From Tolypeutes matacus (Eukaryota; Chordata; Mammalia; Cingulata; Chlamyphoridae): DNA of 64,000 nt. The notes under the pieces are model-generated. The model was not told the origin of the DNA and did no database searches. It saw only the letters and a list, made by a program, of their open reading frames with translations. Position 1 is the stretch's first letter, and the number at the start of each line of letters is the position of its first letter. The stretch lies in the NCBI GenBank assembly GCA_026826555.1, contig JAKSZT010053837.1, positions 1,722,891 through 1,786,890 on the forward strand, given 5' to 3'. Positions 1 to 12,252 of this stretch are shown one piece after another. A program made the position numbers and the translations under genes.

Positions 1-1660
1 AAAAACAGTCTCTTCAACAAATGGTGTTGGGAGAACTGGATATCTATAACCAAAAGAATGAAAGAGGACCCCTATCTCACCCCCTATAAAAGAATCAACT
101 CAAAATAGATCAAAGATCTAAATGTAAAAGCCAGGACCAAAAAACTACCAGAAGAAAATGTAGGGAAACATCTTCAAGACCTTGTAGTAGGTGGTGGTTT
201 CTTGGACCTTACACCCAAAGCACATGCAACAAAAGAAAAAATAGATAAATGGGACCTCCTCAAAATTAAAAACTCTTGTGCATCAAAGGACTTTGTCACA
301 AAAATGAAAAGACAACCTACTCAATGGGAGAAAATACTTGGAAACCATACATCCAATAAGTGTTTAATATCCAGAATATATAAAGAAATCCTGCAACTCA
401 ACAATAAAAAGACAACCCAATTTAAAAATGGGCAAAAAACTTGAATAAATATTTCTCCAAAGAAGAAATACAAATGGCTAAAAAGCACATGAAAAAATGT
501 ATAACATCATTATCTATTAGGGAAATGTAAATCAAAACCATGAGATATCATTTCATACCTAATAGAATGGTAGTATAAAAAAACAAAAATTACAAGTGTT
601 GAAGAGGATGTAGAGAAATAGAAACATTCATTGCTGGTGGGAATGTAAAATGGTGCAGCTGCTGTGGAAGACAATTCTTCAGGAAGCTAAGTATAGAATT
701 ACCATATGATCTGGCAATCCCACTATTAGGTATATACCCAGAACTGAAAGCAGGGGATCAAACAGATATTTGCACATTGATGTTCATAGCAGCATTATTC
801 ATAATTGCCAAAAGATGGAAGCAACCCAAGTGTCATCAACAGATGAATGGATAAACAAGATGTGATATATACATATAATGGAATATTATTCAGCTGTAAA
901 AAGTAATGAAGTCCTGATGCATCCAACAACATAGATGAACCTTGAGGACATTATGTTTAAAGAAATAAGCAAGACACAAAAGGACAAATATTTATGATTA
1001 AATTGTTACAGACTAATTATAATAAGCAATCTTAAAGGGTTAAAATCTAGAATATAGGGTATCGGGATATAGAGTAGTGGAGTTAGAGAATGGGAAGCTG
1101 ATGCTTAACTTGTACAGAATTTCTATTTAAGCTGATGGTAAAGGTTTGGAATTGGATTGTGGTGATGGTAGCACATTATTGTGAGTGTAATCAACAGCAT
1201 TGAACTGTATAGGTGAATGTGCTTAAAAGAGAAAACTTCAGGATGTGTATATATTACTAGAATAAAAATAAAAGATTAAACCTAGAACTGTACAACACAA
1301 TGAACCCTATTGTAGACGATGGACTATAGTTAACAGTACAAGAATGTTCTTTCATGAATTATAACAAATGTATGATTGATTCTAATACAAGGTGGTAATA
1401 ATAGGGTGGTATATGGGAAAAATACACCTAATGCGAATAATGGATGATAGAACTATTTTAATAATCTTATCAATTTTAACAAAGATAACTATTGTTAAAA
1501 ATAGTAAAATTATTTTTTTTACAAGTGCTAAAAATAGTTACAAATGCTCCACACCAATGTAAGGTGCTGGAGGTGGGGTGGTGTATAGGAATCCTGTATT
1601 TTATGCATGATTGTAAACTCATAACCTCTCTAAAAAATAATGGTTCTCATTCTATTAACC
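1..1660 (+). mobile_element. L1 fragment, ORF2 C-terminus plus long 3' UTR
   Basis: The first ~900 bases read as the C-terminal end of L1 ORF2. They match almost word for word the copy starting near 10816, with the same translated stretches (NSLFNKWC, then a '[12 protein letters not shown]' block at about 305-345), but are broken by stops and frameshifts. From about 1000 a long A/T-rich 3' UTR follows ('ggtggtaataatagggtggtat', 'tgtaaactcataacctctctaa') that resembles the 3' ends near 33.5 and 38.4 kb rather than the younger copies at 11.9 and 52 kb. The 5' part lies outside the window. It is an inactive fossil. Confidence 0.85.
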
Positions 1661-4204
1661 AAATGAAAAATGAAAAGAAAAATGAATACAAATATTTTTA
1701 TGTATTTACTTGTTAATTTGGTTGCAGGTGCTAGAAAGAAAAGCACCATTAAAGAAAATAGATGAATTCTGCAGTAGAAATAACAAAGGGTATTTCCAAA
1801 GGCTTTAGAGTTTGATGGCACTAGTTCTTTATCATCTGTAGTTTCAATTAAAAATTTATTGTTTTACTTTTCCAGGCCATTATAAACCCTAATCTTAACT
1901 CTTGGTCATCGGTTTAATGGAACATATAACTGGAAATTAGGACAGGGAGAAAAATAAAAGAGAAAGGACTAATTTTTCCAAAGTGACAGAAAGAGGGATA
2001 AAAAAATTAAAAGAAGGATTTTAATAAAAGAATACTTGAGTAGATATAAACTAAACATCTCAAAGAGATGAGGATTGGGGCCTGTGCTCAGTATCCCTGG
2101 ACAGCAAAGAAAAAAAGACAATGAGTGGCCAGCCCCCAGTGAGTTCCATTGGCCCAAGTATCATGTTGGCTCTCTGGGGTGTCCTGGTAGTGGTGTGGAA
2201 GGAGGGGAAACTATTCCTATGCACAGCTTTCCAGAAGCTCGGGGTTCCTATCTCTGTATTCCATATTGCATGAGAGTATCTACTCTTCCCAACTAAACTG
2301 CAAATCTGTGAGGCAGGATCATGTATTAAATGTCTATTTTTGGTTCCCATTATTTATTACTGGTGTTCAGTGAATACTTGTGGAAAATGAATGAAACAAT
2401 CAAATGGATGAACAGCAACTCCATCTACAAAACATGCTACAGAAGCTACCATGAGCTTTACTTTACTCCTTGGCCCCTTTTCCTCACTGTGGAGTATCGT
2501 TCACATTCTTACCCTGCAGTCCTACACTTTCACCCCTTCTACATCACTTTGAAAGGAGAGATGCTTGCAAGCGCCACAGTCATCAACCTTGTCAGTGCCT
2601 ACTCTTATGAATTTTAAATACAGCATTAAAGTCTTTTCCCATCTTCAAGAAAAGAGCCAGCTGTTAGCTCCGGATGTGTAACATAAGCCCTCAGCTGATG
2701 TTTTCCTTGCAGGCATACCAAGGATGCCTGTCACCTTTCCAAACCCTCCCCTAATCCTACATTGGCTCCATGCCTTGGGTCGTGCCTGGGGTAAGAGAGC
2801 AGATTTAACTGGAATATATTTTCGCTTCAATGGTGACTCAAACTTGCAATTTTAAGATTCTATTTCTCTTTTTCCCCTCTAGGAAAAAATACTTGGAATA
2901 TCACATGAAGAAGTAGACTGAAACATCAGGAGATTCATCCTCCAGAATACTCAATGTCTCAACTGTGGTCCTGTGTACATTGGTCTCAGTATAGACTGCA
3001 GGACAAAATAAAAATGTACAAGGCAGATGGATCATTGGAGTTTTCAAAACTATTAAAATGAGTTCCTGCAAATCAAGAGGCATCAGGAAAGGTCTTGTTA
3101 TCTTCAGCTCATAGAATGTAGTAGCACAGCCTTTGACATGGATGTTTTTCAGGTCCTCCATTGCATGTGTGAAGAAGTCTATAAAGTCAAGTGGAAATTC
3201 TTTCAAATGTTCAAAACAGGAACCATCATCTTACCTCTACTGGCTACTTTAGAGAAACACATTACAGATGTCTGTTGACCTCAGGAGGGCGAAATGATAA
3301 ATTGTACAGGTGCTTACTCTTTGGTTTTTAGTACTATATTTTTTAAACCACACTTGGAATGGCTTGATACAAGCATTGTTTCAAGCCTATCTTAAGGAAG
3401 ATGCTATTATTCATGAGCTGCAGTAACTGGATGGAGTTTCAAGAGACCCTTGAGCTTACTGCAATAGCCATTAGCTTAGGGAGCCAGGGATGTTTCTGAC
3501 TTTTGAAAATTCCTTTGACAGTTTGAAAACTTCCATTTTGCAGAAACTATGACTCCCACAACCCTCAAGTCTCTTCTCAATGACCACACCTCTACTTCTC
3601 CAAGTCTCTGGATCTTTGTTATTCTTTGTGGTAGTGTAAAAATGATTAGTCGCTGGTAAAATAAATATGCAGGAAGACCTCTGCCGAGTGTATTTCCATT
3701 AAAAGAAATAATGGTACTTACCTCGGGGGTATTTGTTTTACACAAAGTGCTTATAACAGTGCTTGGTACTTAGGAAGTTATGTTTCCTATTACATTCCCT
3801 ATTATGTGCTGGAAATTTCCTTTGCTTTCAAAACAGTCACTACTTTTCTGAAATTGATAAGTGTTCAGAATGAGGACTTTTAGCAAGTGAAATATGCTCA
3901 ATAGCAAGTGTATAAGACCCACAACAGTTCTGTTTTGTTTTTGGTTTTTAATTCTATCAAATTACAGTGTCTTAGGAACTTCTGGGTCCCTACCATCCAG
4001 CATGTGGCCTGATGTGTAACAGTTACATAATAAACCTTTGAATAAATCAGTCAAATATACTTTGTTTCAAGAGAAAATTGGACACATTTATTATCATATG
4101 CTTTGCCAACCTACTCATCTTGACTAAAATCAGGTATTTTCTTTTTCTTTCCCTGCACTAAAAGTCATAAATGGTAGGCATAGAAAAAGCCTTTTACAGA
4201 TGGA
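1661..4204. other. Intergenic DNA downstream of LRP6, no gene seen
   Basis: No coding pattern was recognised on either strand. A short stretch at about 2318-2400 ('ggtgttcagtgaatacttgtgg' then 'aatgaatgaa') resembles the 3' end of an L2 element. The rest looks like unique A/T-rich intergenic sequence. Short open frames here (up to about 100 codons) have no recognisable domain and overlap each other on opposite strands. Confidence 0.5.
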
Positions 4205-4680
4205 GACACACTGAAGACCACCCCTCCCCCACTTTGATCCAATCATTCCAAACTATTTGCAGTTCCTCTAATATGTACCTCTGAGCCTTCAAAACAATAA
4301 TTTCCCTACTTGGATTGTTCTTGCTTGCAGGACCCCTTCCCCCATTCCCACTAATCCAAGGGACTGAAGCCCATCTTTCCAAATGGACTCTGGCATTTCC
4401 TCCAGGAAGCATTTGCTAGCCCTCTCTTGAACCCCATGAGGCCGTATTTGGATGTCTTTCCTCAAAAGCATGTTCTACAATGCCCTGTGCATAGACAATA
4501 TACTTAATATATTGTACCATAAGAACTGATTTACCCTTGGTTTTCCCCAGTGGATTGTAAACTCATGTGTAAATAGGTATCATGGCTAGTTTAACTTTGT
4601 ATAGCTAATGCCTAGCAAAGCACCTGTGTATATTTGGTACACAATTGCAGAATCATACCATAACCTTTCTCCTATAGCTT
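4205..4680 (+). mobile_element. L2-like LINE 3' fragment
   Basis: The order of motifs matches the 3' part of L2: 'tttcctccaggaagcatttgctagccc' near 4400, then 'tggattgtaaactcatgtg' near 4550 and 'gcctagcaaagcacctgtg' near 4610. The copy is strongly diverged, as expected for this ancient family. The family call is by eye and the edges are approximate. Confidence 0.55.
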
Positions 4681-4779
4681 CTAATTCATTGTAACTGGAA
4701 TATGAGGCAACATATGCATAGTTATAACAAGCTCTCCAAGTGTTTTCAATATCAAATGCAGCTTATGGTTAAGATGAAG

Positions 4780-7470
4780 TAATAAAAACCAGATTTATTC
4801 ACCAGCTTGAAACAACTGAGAAAACAGACAAAACATATGAAAACAAGTTTTCAAGACATTGGACATGAGGTAATAAAGGATTGATGCTGAGAGGTGAGAA
4901 AGTGAACTGTATGATTATGCCAGAATACTGCATGTAGATTTTCCAGGCTGCACTAGAGGAAAGGGAACCCACACAGAGCTCAGTCTCCCTGAGTGAAGGA
5001 GATAGAGCTGGGAGTCCAGGAAAGCCCAGATGGCTTAAGTCTGCAAAGGCAGATAAAGCAGAGAAGAGATTGGCATGCAGGCTCAAGATCTGCAGACAGT
5101 CCCTCTCAAGTCTTCAGCTGAGAACATGCATGTGAAGAAATTACCTGAGGCTTGGGAAAAACCACCCAACAATACTAGACATTCTTTAACATTCTGCAAC
5201 TCTCACAGGGCTGGGAGTAGTGCCTATTTCCACCAGCCAGGATGGCAATAGGTAGGGTACCCAGAAGAGTTTTGACTCAGTAGTAAGAAAAATTTACTTA
5301 TGTTGGTCCTGCCCTACATAGCTTAAGAACAAAACCTGATAAAACTAACCTGTTATCAAGTAATTTATCTGTGCTCCAAAACAAAACTCAAGAATCTTTT
5401 TAAGAGCTACAAAAACATCCAGCACTCAAAAAGGTAACATTCAGAATGTCTGGCATTCAATCAAAATTATAAGGCATGCAAACAATAAGGAAAATGCAAC
5501 CCATAATGAGAAAACTTATAATCAAAAGCAACCCAGAAATTACACATCATGAATGCCAAGCATAAGAAACATGCAGAAAACATTACCAAGGCACATCAAA
5601 AATTGCTCAAAACCAGTAATAAGAAAGATCTTAAAAATAGCCCCCAAAAAGACATTACCTACTAAGGAACAAAAATAAGAATGTCAGCAAACTTTTCTTA
5701 GGAAACAATACAAGAAAGAAGAAAGCAGAGTAACATCTTTAAAGTATTGAAAGAAAAAGATCTGTTAGCATAGAATTCTATACTCTGCAAAAAGACGTTT
5801 GAAAATGAAGGTGAAATAAAGACTTGACAGGTATAAAAGCAAAAAGAATTCCCCATATAGATTTGGACTCGATAAATGTTAAAGGAAGCCCATCAGGCAG
5901 AAGGAAAATTGTATCAAATATAAATCTGTATCTATAGGAAAGAAGGAAATTATAAATATGTGAATAAATATAATAAAAGATTCTCTTATTTAAATCTCAT
6001 TAAAAATAATGGAGATCTACATGCTAACCTTACAGTTTTCACAAAAATTAACTCAAAATAGATCACAGAGCTAAATTTTAAAATGTAAAACTATGGCTTC
6101 TAGAATATAGGAGAAAATCTAGGTGACCTTGGGTTTGGCAATGAGTTTTTAAGATACAACATTGAAAGCATAATCATGAAAGAAAAATTAAGTTGGACTT
6201 CATTAACATTGAAAAATTCTGTTCTGTGAAAGACGCTTTTTTTTTTTATTCTTTTGAAAGACACTTAATAGAATGAAAAGATAAGCCTCAGACTGGGAGA
6301 AAATATTTGCAAAACACATATCTGATAAAGGAATTATACCCAAAATACAGAAAGATTTAAAAAAAAAAACCCAAACAATCCAACTAAAAAGGCATGCAAA
6401 AGATCTGAACAGACACCTAACCAAAGAAGAAACAAGGATGGCAAATAAGCATAAGAAAAGATGCTCAACATGGTATGTCACTAGGCAACTGCAAATTAAA
6501 ACAATGAGATATCACTACACACCTATTAGAATGGCTAAATTCCAAAACGCTGACAGCTCCTAATGCGGGTGAGGATATGGAGCAACAGGAATCATTGCTG
6601 GTAGGAATACAAAATGGTACACCCACTTTGGATGAAGTCTGGCCATTTCTTACAAAACTAAACATATAGTCTTAACTATATGATCCAGCAATTGCACTCC
6701 TAGGTATTGACCCAAATGAATTAAAAATATATATGCATGCAAAAACTTGCATGTAAATGTTTATAGCAGATTTATTCATAATTGCTAAAAATTGGAAGCA
6801 ACTAAGAAGTCTTTCAATAGGTGAATAAACTGTGGTGCCCTCCATACAATGGATTATTATTCAGCAACAAAAAAAATTAAACAGGAAAAAAAAAAAAAAA
6901 AAAAAGGAAAGAAAGAAAATAAAAGAGAATGGTTTGATAAGTTGACATTTGTTGAAGATGATGATAGGTACCCAGGACCTAATTAAACCACAGAAAGAAC
7001 AGAAGGCCCTTAGTAATATGTTGCTAAGTGAAAGGAACCAGTCAGAAATACATACTACATGATTCTGATTAAATGACTTTCGGGAAAGGTAAAACTATAG
7101 AGGCAGAAAAAAGATCAGTGGTTGCCATGGGTTCAGGGGACAAGAAAAGGATAAATAGATGGAGCACAAGGTATAGTGAAACCACTATATTTTGCTGTAA
7201 TAGTGGATACATGGTATCATTTGTCAAAACCCACAAAATGTAAAACACAAAGACTGAACCCTAATGCAAACTATCCAATTTAGTTAATAATATATCAATA
7301 CTGGTTCATCAATTTTAACAAATGTACCACACTAAAGCAAGATGCTAAATTGGGGAAACGGGGGGGTGGGGGGGGGGGGGAGAAGGGGTATATGGGAGCT
7401 TTGTACTTTCTGCTCAGTTTTTCTGTAATCCTAAAACTTCTTTAAAAAATAACATCTATTAATTAAAAAT
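4780..7470 (+). mobile_element. Old L1 (L1M-type), internally deleted
   Basis: The stretch from about 5400 to 5960 resembles the 5' region of old mammalian L1 elements ('tctttaaagtattgaaagaaaaaga', 'tagaattctatactctgc'). At about 6000 the sequence jumps to the ORF2 C-terminus ('gatccagcaattgcactcctaggtattgaccc' near 6680), so most of ORF1 and ORF2 is missing. A poly-A run at about 6884-6905 and a G-run at 7360-7382 interrupt the 3' UTR, which ends near 7470. No open frame survives. Confidence 0.7.
7360..7382 (+). repeat. Poly-G tract
   Basis: Nearly uninterrupted run of G (one T) inside an old L1 3' UTR. It is a low-complexity tract that could form a quadruplex; no function is evident. Confidence 0.8.
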
Positions 7471-7764
7471 AATAAAAGGGGCTATTTAAAAGAAAAGCAA
7501 TAATATATTGAGGTTTATAATACAGAATCAAATATATGATAATAGTACAGAACCTGGAAGGGAGAGACAGATGTATAATTGTAAGGTTCCCATACTATAT
7601 ATGAAGTGTATAATTTCACTTGAAAGTAGATTGTTGTAAGCTAAAAATATATTCTATAAATCCTAAAGCAACCATTAAAACATACACATAAATACATGTT
7701 CACATAAGACTTATAGCTAATAAGCCAACAAGGGTAATAAAAATGGAATCATAAAAAATACTCA

Positions 7765-7873
7765 GGGGGACGGATGTGGCTCAAATGGTTGGGCGTCCGT
7801 CTGCCATATGGAGGGACATGGGTTCGATCCCCAGGACCTCCTAGTAAAATTAAAAAATAATAATAATAATAAT
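7765..7873 (+). mobile_element. DAS SINE, short monomer
   Basis: tRNA-derived SINE with an A-box-like head ('gatgtggctcaaatggttgg'), a B box ('gggttcgatcccca'), then 'cctcctagtaaaatt' and an (AAT)n tail. It is flanked by the 11-base duplication 'aaaaatactca' (7754-7764 and 7874-7884), which shows L1-type insertion and fixes both ends. This family is diagnostic for armadillos. Confidence 0.92.
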
Positions 7874-7884
7874 AAAAATACTCA

Positions 7885-9586
7885 ATCCAAAATAAGGCAA
7901 AAAAGGAGGAAAAGGAACAAAGGACAGATGAAACAAACAGCAGAATGGTATAGTAAACCATGACAATAATCACCATAAATGTAAATGTTCTTAACATCCC
8001 AATAACAAAGATATTATCAGGTTGGATAAAAAAGCAAGGATCAATTATATGTGGCCCCCAAAAACCTCACTTTAAATATAAGGACAGGTTAAAAGCAAAA
8101 GAATTAAAAAAGATATATACCATGATAACACTAGTTAAAACAAAGACGGAGTGGTTTTATTAATAGCAAGTAGATTCAAAGCAAAGAATATTACCAAAGA
8201 TATAAAGTGTCATTTAATAATAATAAAGTGCTCAATTAATTCACTAAGAGGATATAACAATTCTAAAGTTTATGCATCTAATAATAGCTTCAAAATGCAT
8301 GAAACCTAAAACTGGATGGCACAGCAAGAAGAAAAAAACCCACTGGGAAGCGGCTGTGGCTCAATCAGTAGGTTTCGGTTCCCGGGGCCTCCTGGTGAAG
8401 GCAAGCCCACCCGCACGGCATGGTTAGCTGACCCAGCGAGCACAAGCAGCAAGGGGGGGGCTAAATGAATGAATAAATAAAATCTTAAAAAAAAAAAAAA
8501 AAAAAAAAACCCACAATTACAGTTTGAGATCTCAACACCCCTCTCTCAATAATTAACAGAACAAGTAGATGGAAAACCAGTAAAGTATAGTAGATTGAAC
8601 AGCACTATCAACCAACTTGACCCAATCAACACAGAACACTACACCAAACAACAGTAGGAAATACATCCTTTTCAGGTACACATGGAACTTTACACGATTA
8701 AACTATATTCTGGGCCATACACAACTCTCAATAAATTTAAGATTCTAGCCATCTGAAGCATGTTTGCTGAGTACAGTGGAATTAAATTAGAAAGTAACAG
8801 ATATCTGGACATTGTCTGTTTCAAAAGGTTGGAACTAAACACTTCCTAAATCAGGCATTTGTCAAAGCAGAAATCAAAAGGGTTAGAAAGTAGTTTGCAC
8901 TTAAAGAAAATGAAAGCACAACATTCCAGAATGTGTGAGAGGGTAATAAAAGTAGTACTTCAAAGAAATTCAAAGCACTGAACTATCTTAGAAAACAATG
9001 GTCTCGAGTCAGTAACTTCAGCATGTACCTTATGAAACCAGAGAAAGAGCAGCCCCAATCCAAAATAAGCATAAGTAAGGAAATAAAGAGAAGCAAAGAA
9101 ACAGAAAACAGAGAGAAAAATAAATGAAAACAAAAGCTGGTTCTTTGAAAAGATTAATAAAACCTCCAGCTAGACTGATCAAGAAAATAGAAGGCAAAAA
9201 TTACCAATATCAGGAATGAGAAAGGTGACATCACTACAAGTTCAACAGATATTAAAAAGATAATAAGAGAATATTACAAACATCTTTATGCCAATGAATT
9301 TGACAACTTAGATGAAGTGGACAAATTTATTGAAAGACAGAAACTACCAAAGCCCACTCAAGGAATAAAAAAACAAAAACAAAAACAAAAGGAAAGAAAA
9401 ATGCTGTAACAATTTTGGAAAACATTTTGGTAGCATCTTAAAAGTTAAATGTACATTTACCATTTGAGCCAATCATCCCACTCTTCGGTATAAGAGTTAT
9501 TTCCCATTCAAGGGAAATTAATTTGGTCCGAAACTTGTAGCAAATGTAGCAGCTTTATATGTAATAGCCCTAAACTAAAAACAACC
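7885..9586 (+). mobile_element. Old L1 ORF2 fragments
   Basis: Degenerate L1 ORF2 in the plus orientation. Endonuclease-like sequence lies at about 7960-8330. At about 9130-9360 there is text that matches the start of the reverse-transcriptase region of the intact copies ('gctggttctttgaaaagattaataa', 'gagaatattacaaacatctttatgccaatg'). After an A-rich joint near 9370-9400 it resumes at the ORF2 C-terminus and is cut at 9586 by the element at 9587-12236; the continuation begins at 12253. A DAS SINE sits at 8344-8503. Confidence 0.7.
8344..8503 (+). mobile_element. DAS SINE, long type with internal deletion
   Basis: Head 'gaagcggctgtggctcaatcagtagg' joins directly to 'tttcggttcccggggcctcctgg', so about 30 bases between A and B boxes are missing compared with the copy at 45733. 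The long 3' part with 'ggcaagcccacccgcacggcatgg' and 'gcgagcacaagcagcaaggg' is present, followed by (GAAT)n and poly-A. The duplication 'aaaaaacccac' flanks it (ends at 8343; 8504-8514). Confidence 0.9.
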
Positions 9587-9632
9587 TATATTAGTCAGCC
9601 AAAGGGGTGCTAATGTGAAATACCAAAAATGG

Positions 9633-9744
9633 GGGGTCGGATGTGGCTCAACTGGTTGGGCATCCGTGTCCCATATGGAGGGACCCGGGTTCGATCCCCG
9701 GGACCTCCCAGTAAAAAAAAAAATAAAAATAAAAAAAAATAAAA
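9633..9744 (+). mobile_element. DAS SINE, short monomer
   Basis: Typical head ('gatgtggctcaactggttgg'), B box ('gggttcgatccccgggacc') and A/T-rich tail. It has a perfect 16-base target duplication 'gaaataccaaaaatgg' at 9617-9632 and 9745-9760. It interrupts the LTR-like element. Confidence 0.95.
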
Positions 9745-10052
9745 GAAATACCAAAAATGGGTTGGTCTTTATAAAGGGTATTTATTTGGGGTAGAAGACC
9801 ACAGTTACCAGGCCATAAAGCGTAAGTTTCTTCTCTCACCACAGTCCAATGCCACGTGTTAGAGCAAGATAGCTGCTGGCGTTTGCCAGGGTTCAGGTTT
9901 CTGGGGTTCCTCTCTTCCCGGGGCTGCATTTCTCTCCGGGCTTAGCTCCTGTTTCCTCCACAAGGTCAGCTGTAGACTATCAGGCGAACAGCTCGCTTAT
10001 CTTTTCCTAGGGCCTTCTTTCCAACATCAAAACTGCTTCTCAAAAACTGCTT

Positions 10053-12042
10053 TAGAAGTTCTAACTAGGGCAATTAGACAAGACAGAAAAATTAAAGGCG
10101 TCCAAATAGGAAAAGAGGAAGTAAAACTCTCATTGTTTGCGGATGACATGATCCTGTATTTAGAAAATCCTGAAGTATCCACAACAAAGCTACTTGAACT
10201 AATGAGTTCAGCAAAGTGGCAGGATACAAGATCAACACACAAAAAACCAGTAATGTTTTTGTACACTGGTACTGAACAATCTGAGGAGGAAATCAGGAGG
10301 AAACTTCCATTTTCAATAGCAACAAAAAGACTCAAATACCTAGGAGTTAATTTAACCAAGGAAGTACAGGACCTACATGCAGAAAACTACAAAGCAATGC
10401 TAAAAGAAATTTAAAAAGACCTGAACAAATGGAAAGACATTCCGTGTTCATGGACTGGAAGAATAAATATCGTGAAGATGTCAATCTTGCCCAAACTGAT
10501 TTATAGATTCAATGCAATACCAATCAAAATCCCAACAGCTTACTTTACAGAATTAGAGAAGGCAATTACCATATTCATCTGGAAGGGTAAGTGCACCCGA
10601 ATAGCCAAAAACATTCTAAAAAAGAAGAGCAATGTGGGAGGAATTTCCCTGCCTGACCTTGAAACATATTACAAAGCTACAGTGGCCAGAACAGCATGGT
10701 ACTGGCATAAAAAGAGACATATCGATCAGTGGAGTAGAATTGAGAACCCAGAAATATATCCTCACCTATACAGTCAACTGGTTTTTGACAAACCTACCAA
10801 GCCCACGCTAATGGGAAAAAACAGTCTCTTCAACAAATGGTGTTGAGAGAACTGGATATCTATAACCAAAAGAATGAAAAAGGACCCCTATCTCACCCCC
10901 TATAAAAGAATCAACTCAAAATGGATCAAAGATCTAAATATAAAAGCCAGGACCATAAAACTTACTAGAAGAAAATGTAGGGAAACATCTTCAAGACCTT
11001 GTAGTAGGTGGTGGTTTCTTGGACCTTACACCCAAAGCATGTGCAACAAAAGAATAAGTAGATAAATGGGACCTCCTCAAAATTAAACACTTTTGCACCT
11101 CACAGGATTTTGTCAGACGGGTGAAAAGGCAGCCAACTCAATGGGAAAAAATATTTGGAAATCACATATCTGATAAGAGTTTAATATCCAGGATATATAA
11201 AGAGATGTTACAACTCAACAATAAAAAGACAAATGACCCAATTAAAAAATGGGCAAAAGACTTGAATAGACATTTCTCCAAAGAAGAAATACAAATGGCA
11301 AAAAAACACATGAAGAAATGCTCCACATCACTCATGATTAGGGAAATGCAAATCAAAACTACAATGAGATATTAATTCACACCTATCAGAATGGCCACTA
11401 TTAAAAAGACAGAGAACTACAAGTGTTGGAGAGGATGTGGAGAGATAGGAACACTTCTTCACTGTTGGTGGGAATGCAGGATGGTACAGCCACTATGGAG
11501 GACTGTTTGGCAGTTCCTAAAGAAGTTGAATATAGACTTGCCACGTGACCCTGCAATACCACTACTGGGAATATACCCAGAAGAACTGAGAGCAGTGACA
11601 CGAACAGTCATCTGCACACCGATGTTCATAGCCACATTATTCACCATTGCCAAAAGTTGGAAACAACCCAGGTGTCCATTAACAGGTGAATGGATAAAGT
11701 AACTGTGGTCTATTCACACAATGGAATGTTATGCAGCTGTAAGAAGAAATGAAGTCATGAATCATATGACAACATGGATGAACCTGGAGGACATTATGTT
11801 GAGTGAAGCAAGCCAGACACAAAAGGACAAATACTGTATGAATGGGTTACTATGAGCCAAATATATTGTGTAATATATTGTTTGATTAAAAAATGTGTTT
11901 GTGTTGGGGGGCGGCTGTGGCTCGGGTGGTTGGGTGTCCATACCCTATATGGAGGGACCTGGGTTCGATCCCCGGGACCTCCCAGTAAAAATAAAATAAA
12001 ATAAAAGGCATTTGTGACCCAAAAAAAAACAAAAAAAAAAAC
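10053..12042 (+). mobile_element. 5'-truncated L1, ORF2 C-terminal half and 3' UTR
   Basis: A young-looking L1 copy starts inside ORF2 at the reverse-transcriptase catalytic block: the frame at 10133 carries 'FADDMILY', the YXDD-type motif of the polymerase active site. It runs through the thumb and C-terminal region (10472-10846, 11121-11375, 11391-11702) to a short 3' UTR and poly-A. At least three stops or frameshifts split it, so it is inactive. A 10-base duplication 'aaaactgctt' flanks it (10043-10052 and 12043-12052). It closely resembles the minus-strand copy at 52-54 kb. Confidence 0.9.
11905..12006 (+). mobile_element. DAS SINE in the L1 3' UTR
   Basis: Head 'ggcggctgtggctcgggtggttgg' and B box 'gggttcgatccccgggacc' with an (AAAAT)n tail, placed just after the L1 3' UTR segment ending 'tatattgtttgattaaaaaa'. 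Flanking duplication is unclear (only 'tttgtg' is shared), so both edges are approximate. Confidence 0.88.
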
Positions 12043-12252
12043 AAAACTGCTTCAACTCTGTTCTTGCCATGCCTTTTATATTTGATCCCCCACCCACCAA
12101 GGGGTGGGTCTCAACGCCCTACTGATGTGGCCCAGTCAAAGTCCTAATCATAACTTAATCATGCCCAGAGTAACTGATCAGTTTACAAGCATGATCCAAT
12201 TATATTTTTAGAATTCATAATTACATCAAACTGCCCAACTGAAACACAATCC

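Larger units (their letters stand above)
9587..12236 (-). mobile_element. LTR-like interspersed element, split by nested insertions
   Basis: About 545 bases of the element's own sequence lie at 9587-9632, 9745-10052 and 12053-12236; the rest is a DAS SINE and an L1 inserted later. Read on the minus strand it ends with 'aataaataccctttataaag', 'ccaacccatttttggtattt' and 'ggctgactaata', an arrangement like mammalian MaLR-type LTRs with an AATAAA signal. The whole unit splits an L1 ORF2. About 15 bases of L1 appear on both sides (9572-9586 and 12237-12252), longer than the 5-base duplication expected for an LTR. No viral coding sequence is present. Family assignment is uncertain. Confidence 0.45.
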
